A DNA stretch of 9,006 bases, from assembly GCA_900769275.1 (NCBI GenBank), contig CAAGGA010000150.1, forward strand, positions 1 through 9,006, read 5' to 3'. Below are positions 7,096-9,006 of the stretch, piece after piece. Both the position numbers and the translations under genes were made by a program. The stretch's first letter is position 1, and the number at the start of each line of letters is the position of its first letter. The stretch comes from an uncultured Prevotella sp. (GTDB lineage Bacteria; Bacteroidota; Bacteroidia; Bacteroidales; Bacteroidaceae). The notes below the pieces were generated by a model. The model ran no database searches, had not been told where the DNA came from, and was given only the letters and a program-made list of their open reading frames with translations.

Positions 7096-7167
7096 TGACG
7101 TGCCACCTTAACCGTATGACCATAAGACTGCACAATCGTACAAGCGTAAAACCGCATAACCAAAAAC

Positions 7168-8850
7168 ATGGAATTAATAATCAATATTTTCTCTCTCGTC
7201 GGTTCGCTGGCACTTTTCCTCTTCGGCATGAAGACTATGTCGGAAGGACTTGAGAAGTTTGCAGGCGACAGTCTCCGCAGCATTCTTGCTGCAATGACAA
7301 GGAACCGCGTCATGGGCGTGCTGACAGGTGTTCTGATTACCGCCCTCATTCAGTCGTCTTCGGCAACTACCGTCATGGTGGTGAGTTTCGTAAATGCAGG
7401 TCTCATGACCCTCGGGCAGTCCATCGGAGTAATAATGGGTGCCAACATAGGCACTACGGTGACAGCCTGGATAATCTCCGCCGTGGGTTTCAAGGTAAAT
7501 ATCTCCGCCTTTGCCATACCGTTGCTTGCCATCGGTATGCCGTTGATATTCAGCGGCAAGTCGAGCAGGAAGAGTGTCGGCGAGTTCGTCTTCGGTTTCT
7601 CGTTCCTTTTCATGGGTCTTGCATTCCTTCAGGAGGCGGCTACGGCGATGAATATCGGCGACATGGTAGCCGAGATGCTGTCACACGTGGAGCAGGATTC
7701 GTTCCTTTCGATAATCCTCTTCGTCTTCGTGGGAGCAGTGGTGACGATGATAGTGCAGGCTTCTGCTGCCACGATGGCTATAACGCTGATGCTCTTCGGC
7801 ATGAATATTCCCGGCTTCGGCTTCGAGCAGGCGGCAGCCCTCGCCATGGGACAGAACATAGGAACTACGATAACGGCGTTCATGGCATCGCTGACAGCCA
7901 ACACTCAGGCGCGCCGTGCCGCCTTGGCACACATGTTCTTCAATGTGTTCGGAGTGGTGGTGGTGCTTCTCGTGTTCTATCCGGCGTGCGATGCTGTAAG
8001 CTGGTTCACGGATGCGTTCCTCGGAGGAGGCAATGACCTGTTCAAGCTGTCAGCATTCCATACGGCTTTCAACATTGTCAACACGCTGCTGCTCATAGGC
8101 TTCGTGAAGCAGATAGAGCAACTCGTATGCCGTGTGCTGCCGATGAAGGAGCAAGAGGAGGACTACAGGCTGAAGTTCATCTCCGGCGGTCTGCTCTCTA
8201 CTGCCGAGCTCAGCATCATGGAAGCGCAGAAGGAAATCCATAATTTTGCGGAGCGTTGTAACAAGATGTTCGGCTTTATCGGCGAACTGCTGCAGACGAC
8301 AGATGAGGTGGCATTCAACAAACTCTTCTCACGTATCGAGAAATACGAGCAGATTACCGACAACATGGAGATGGAGATAGCCTCCTACCTCAATATGGTA
8401 AGCGAGGGCAGGCTGTCGCTTGCATCAAAGACTGAGATACAGATGATGCTCCGTCAGATTACCGAACTGGAGTCAATCGGTGACTCGGTATATAATCTTG
8501 CCCGCACCATAAACCGCCACCGTATGCACTGCAAGGAGGCTTTCACGGATGAGCAGACACAGCACATGTTCGTCATGCTGCAGCTTGTCAAAAGCAGTCT
8601 GGAGGAGATGATGAAGCGTATCGACATGATTGTGTCCAACATCCAGTCCACTATGAGGTCAGACATCACCAAGTCCGTGAATATCGAGAACGAACTGAAC
8701 AACTACCGCACGCAGCTGAAGAACCAGAACCTCAACGATGTCAATTCCGGACGCTACAGCTATCAGCTCGGCGTGTTCTATGTGGATTTCATTTCAGAGT
8801 GCGAGAAGCTGGGTGACTATGTGATGAACGTGGTGCAGACTACCAAGTAG
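7168..8850 (+). CDS. Na/Pi cotransporter family protein with C-terminal PhoU-like domain
   Basis: This 560-residue inner-membrane protein belongs to the Na+/phosphate cotransporter (NptA/YjbB) family, which moves inorganic phosphate with sodium. The membrane part (about 1-325) contains the family's inverted duplication: QSSSATT (62-68) with GANIGTT (91-97) in the first half, and QASAAT (197-202) with GQNIGTT (228-234) in the second. Several hydrophobic segments are plain, for example 5-22, 112-128, 178-196 and 259-271. From about residue 345 to the end the protein is soluble, helical and charged, matching the PhoU-like domain common in bacterial members (ITELESIGDSVYNLARTINR, 431-450; ECEKLGDYVMNV, 544-555). 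The start at 7168 gives the normal N-terminus MELIINIFSLVGSLALFLFG. It follows ettA by 146 bases on the same strand and may be transcribed with it. Phosphate is the likely substrate, although direction and ion were not tested. Confidence 0.93.
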   Translation: MELIINIFSLVGSLALFLFGMKTMSEGLEKFAGDSLRSILAAMTRNRVMGVLTGVLITALIQSSSATTVMVVSFVNAGLMTLGQSIGVIMGANIGTTVTAWIISAVGFKVNISAFAIPLLAIGMPLIFSGKSSRKSVGEFVFGFSFLFMGLAFLQEAATAMNIGDMVAEMLSHVEQDSFLSIILFVFVGAVVTMIVQASAATMAITLMLFGMNIPGFGFEQAAALAMGQNIGTTITAFMASLTANTQARRAALAHMFFNVFGVVVVLLVFYPACDAVSWFTDAFLGGGNDLFKLSAFHTAFNIVNTLLLIGFVKQIEQLVCRVLPMKEQEEDYRLKFISGGLLSTAELSIMEAQKEIHNFAERCNKMFGFIGELLQTTDEVAFNKLFSRIEKYEQITDNMEMEIASYLNMVSEGRLSLASKTEIQMMLRQITELESIGDSVYNLARTINRHRMHCKEAFTDEQTQHMFVMLQLVKSSLEEMMKRIDMIVSNIQSTMRSDITKSVNIENELNNYRTQLKNQNLNDVNSGRYSYQLGVFYVDFISECEKLGDYVMNVVQTTK

Positions 8851-8880
8851 GGATTGCTCCTTTTCGCTTTTCCTTTAGGC

Positions 8881-8983
8881 TGCCGGCTGGGGGTTGCCGG
8901 TTGCTGTTTGGGGTTGTGCCGGCTGCTGTTTGGGGTTGTGCCGGCTGCTGTTTGGGTTTGTGCCGGCTGCCGGCTGGGGTTTG
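8881..8983. repeat. 22-bp tandem repeat (minisatellite), three full units plus partial ends
   Basis: Full units begin at 8895, 8917 and 8939; each starts TGCCGG(C/T)TGCTG and ends TTTGGGGTTG or TTTGGGTTTG. A shortened unit precedes (8881-8894) and a rearranged one follows (8961-8983). Unit length is not a multiple of three and the array lies outside any gene. G-runs of three to five bases recur about every 22 bases on the plus strand. The array begins 30 bases after the transporter stop codon. Confidence 0.85.
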
Positions 8984-9006
8984 CTTTTCGACCTGGTCGA
9001 AAAGCA
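8982..9006. repeat. Palindromic hairpin element, copy C (may continue past the edge)
   Basis: A perfect 12-bp inverted repeat (8982-8993 with 8995-9006) surrounds a single T at 8994. The 15-base core TTCGACCTGGTCGAA is identical to copy A at 3543-3557. The outer arms differ from copy A yet remain self-complementary. It may serve as the transcription terminator of the transporter gene, but what follows is outside the window. Confidence 0.8.

Noticed and set aside
8910..8979. G-quadruplex
   Set aside because: The G-runs are about 18 bases apart, too far for a typical stable quadruplex.
8881..8983. CRISPR array
   Set aside because: The units are contiguous 22-bp repeats with no unique spacers and no cas genes.
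8876..9006. A Pro/Gln-rich minus-strand reading frame through the tandem repeat, ending at a TAA near 8876
   Set aside because: The 22-bp unit shifts frame at each repeat, so the peptide has no period and no start is visible. Non-coding repeat is the simpler reading, although the end of a gene entering from the right cannot be fully excluded.

Overview
The window looks like a chromosomal segment from a member of the Bacteroidota, most likely a Prevotella-like Bacteroidales. The signs are promoter -7 boxes of the TAnnTTTG type (TAACTTTG, TATCTTTG), A-rich untranslated leaders that mostly lack a strong Shine-Dalgarno, a large secreted protein with a Lys-Lys signal peptide and repeated beta-rich modules, and housekeeping proteins whose sequences look Bacteroidales-like. 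No rRNA, tRNA, insertion sequence, phage gene, toxin-antitoxin pair or CRISPR array was seen.

Layout. Positions 1-1985 (minus strand) hold the first 661 codons of a secreted, modular protein that runs off the left edge. Its promoter (2087-2117) shares bases with the rho-independent terminator (2099-2141) of the next gene upstream. Positions 2220-3509 (minus) encode a COG0523/CobW-type G3E GTPase with a long His-rich metal-binding segment. Positions 3620-5083 (minus) encode a DUF1846 protein. The 110-base gap between these two genes holds two tandem copies of a palindromic hairpin element; a third, diverged copy ends the window. A 240-base divergent intergenic region (5084-5323) separates DUF1846 from the plus-strand genes: ettA, an ABC-F translation factor (5324-7021), and a Na/phosphate-cotransporter-family protein with a PhoU-like tail (7168-8850). 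The last 156 bases hold a 22-bp tandem repeat that runs into the third hairpin copy.

How the genes work together. DUF1846 and the CobW-like GTPase are probably co-transcribed, with the hairpin pair between them possibly tuning expression or processing. The GTPase probably allocates zinc or another metal to client enzymes. ettA and the phosphate transporter lie in tandem, but no strong promoter or terminator was seen between them, so read-through is likely.

No defence system or other multi-gene novelty is evident. The best candidates for something undescribed are non-coding: the interspersed palindrome family with compensatory arm changes, the adjoining minisatellite, and an attenuator-like arrangement in the ettA leader.
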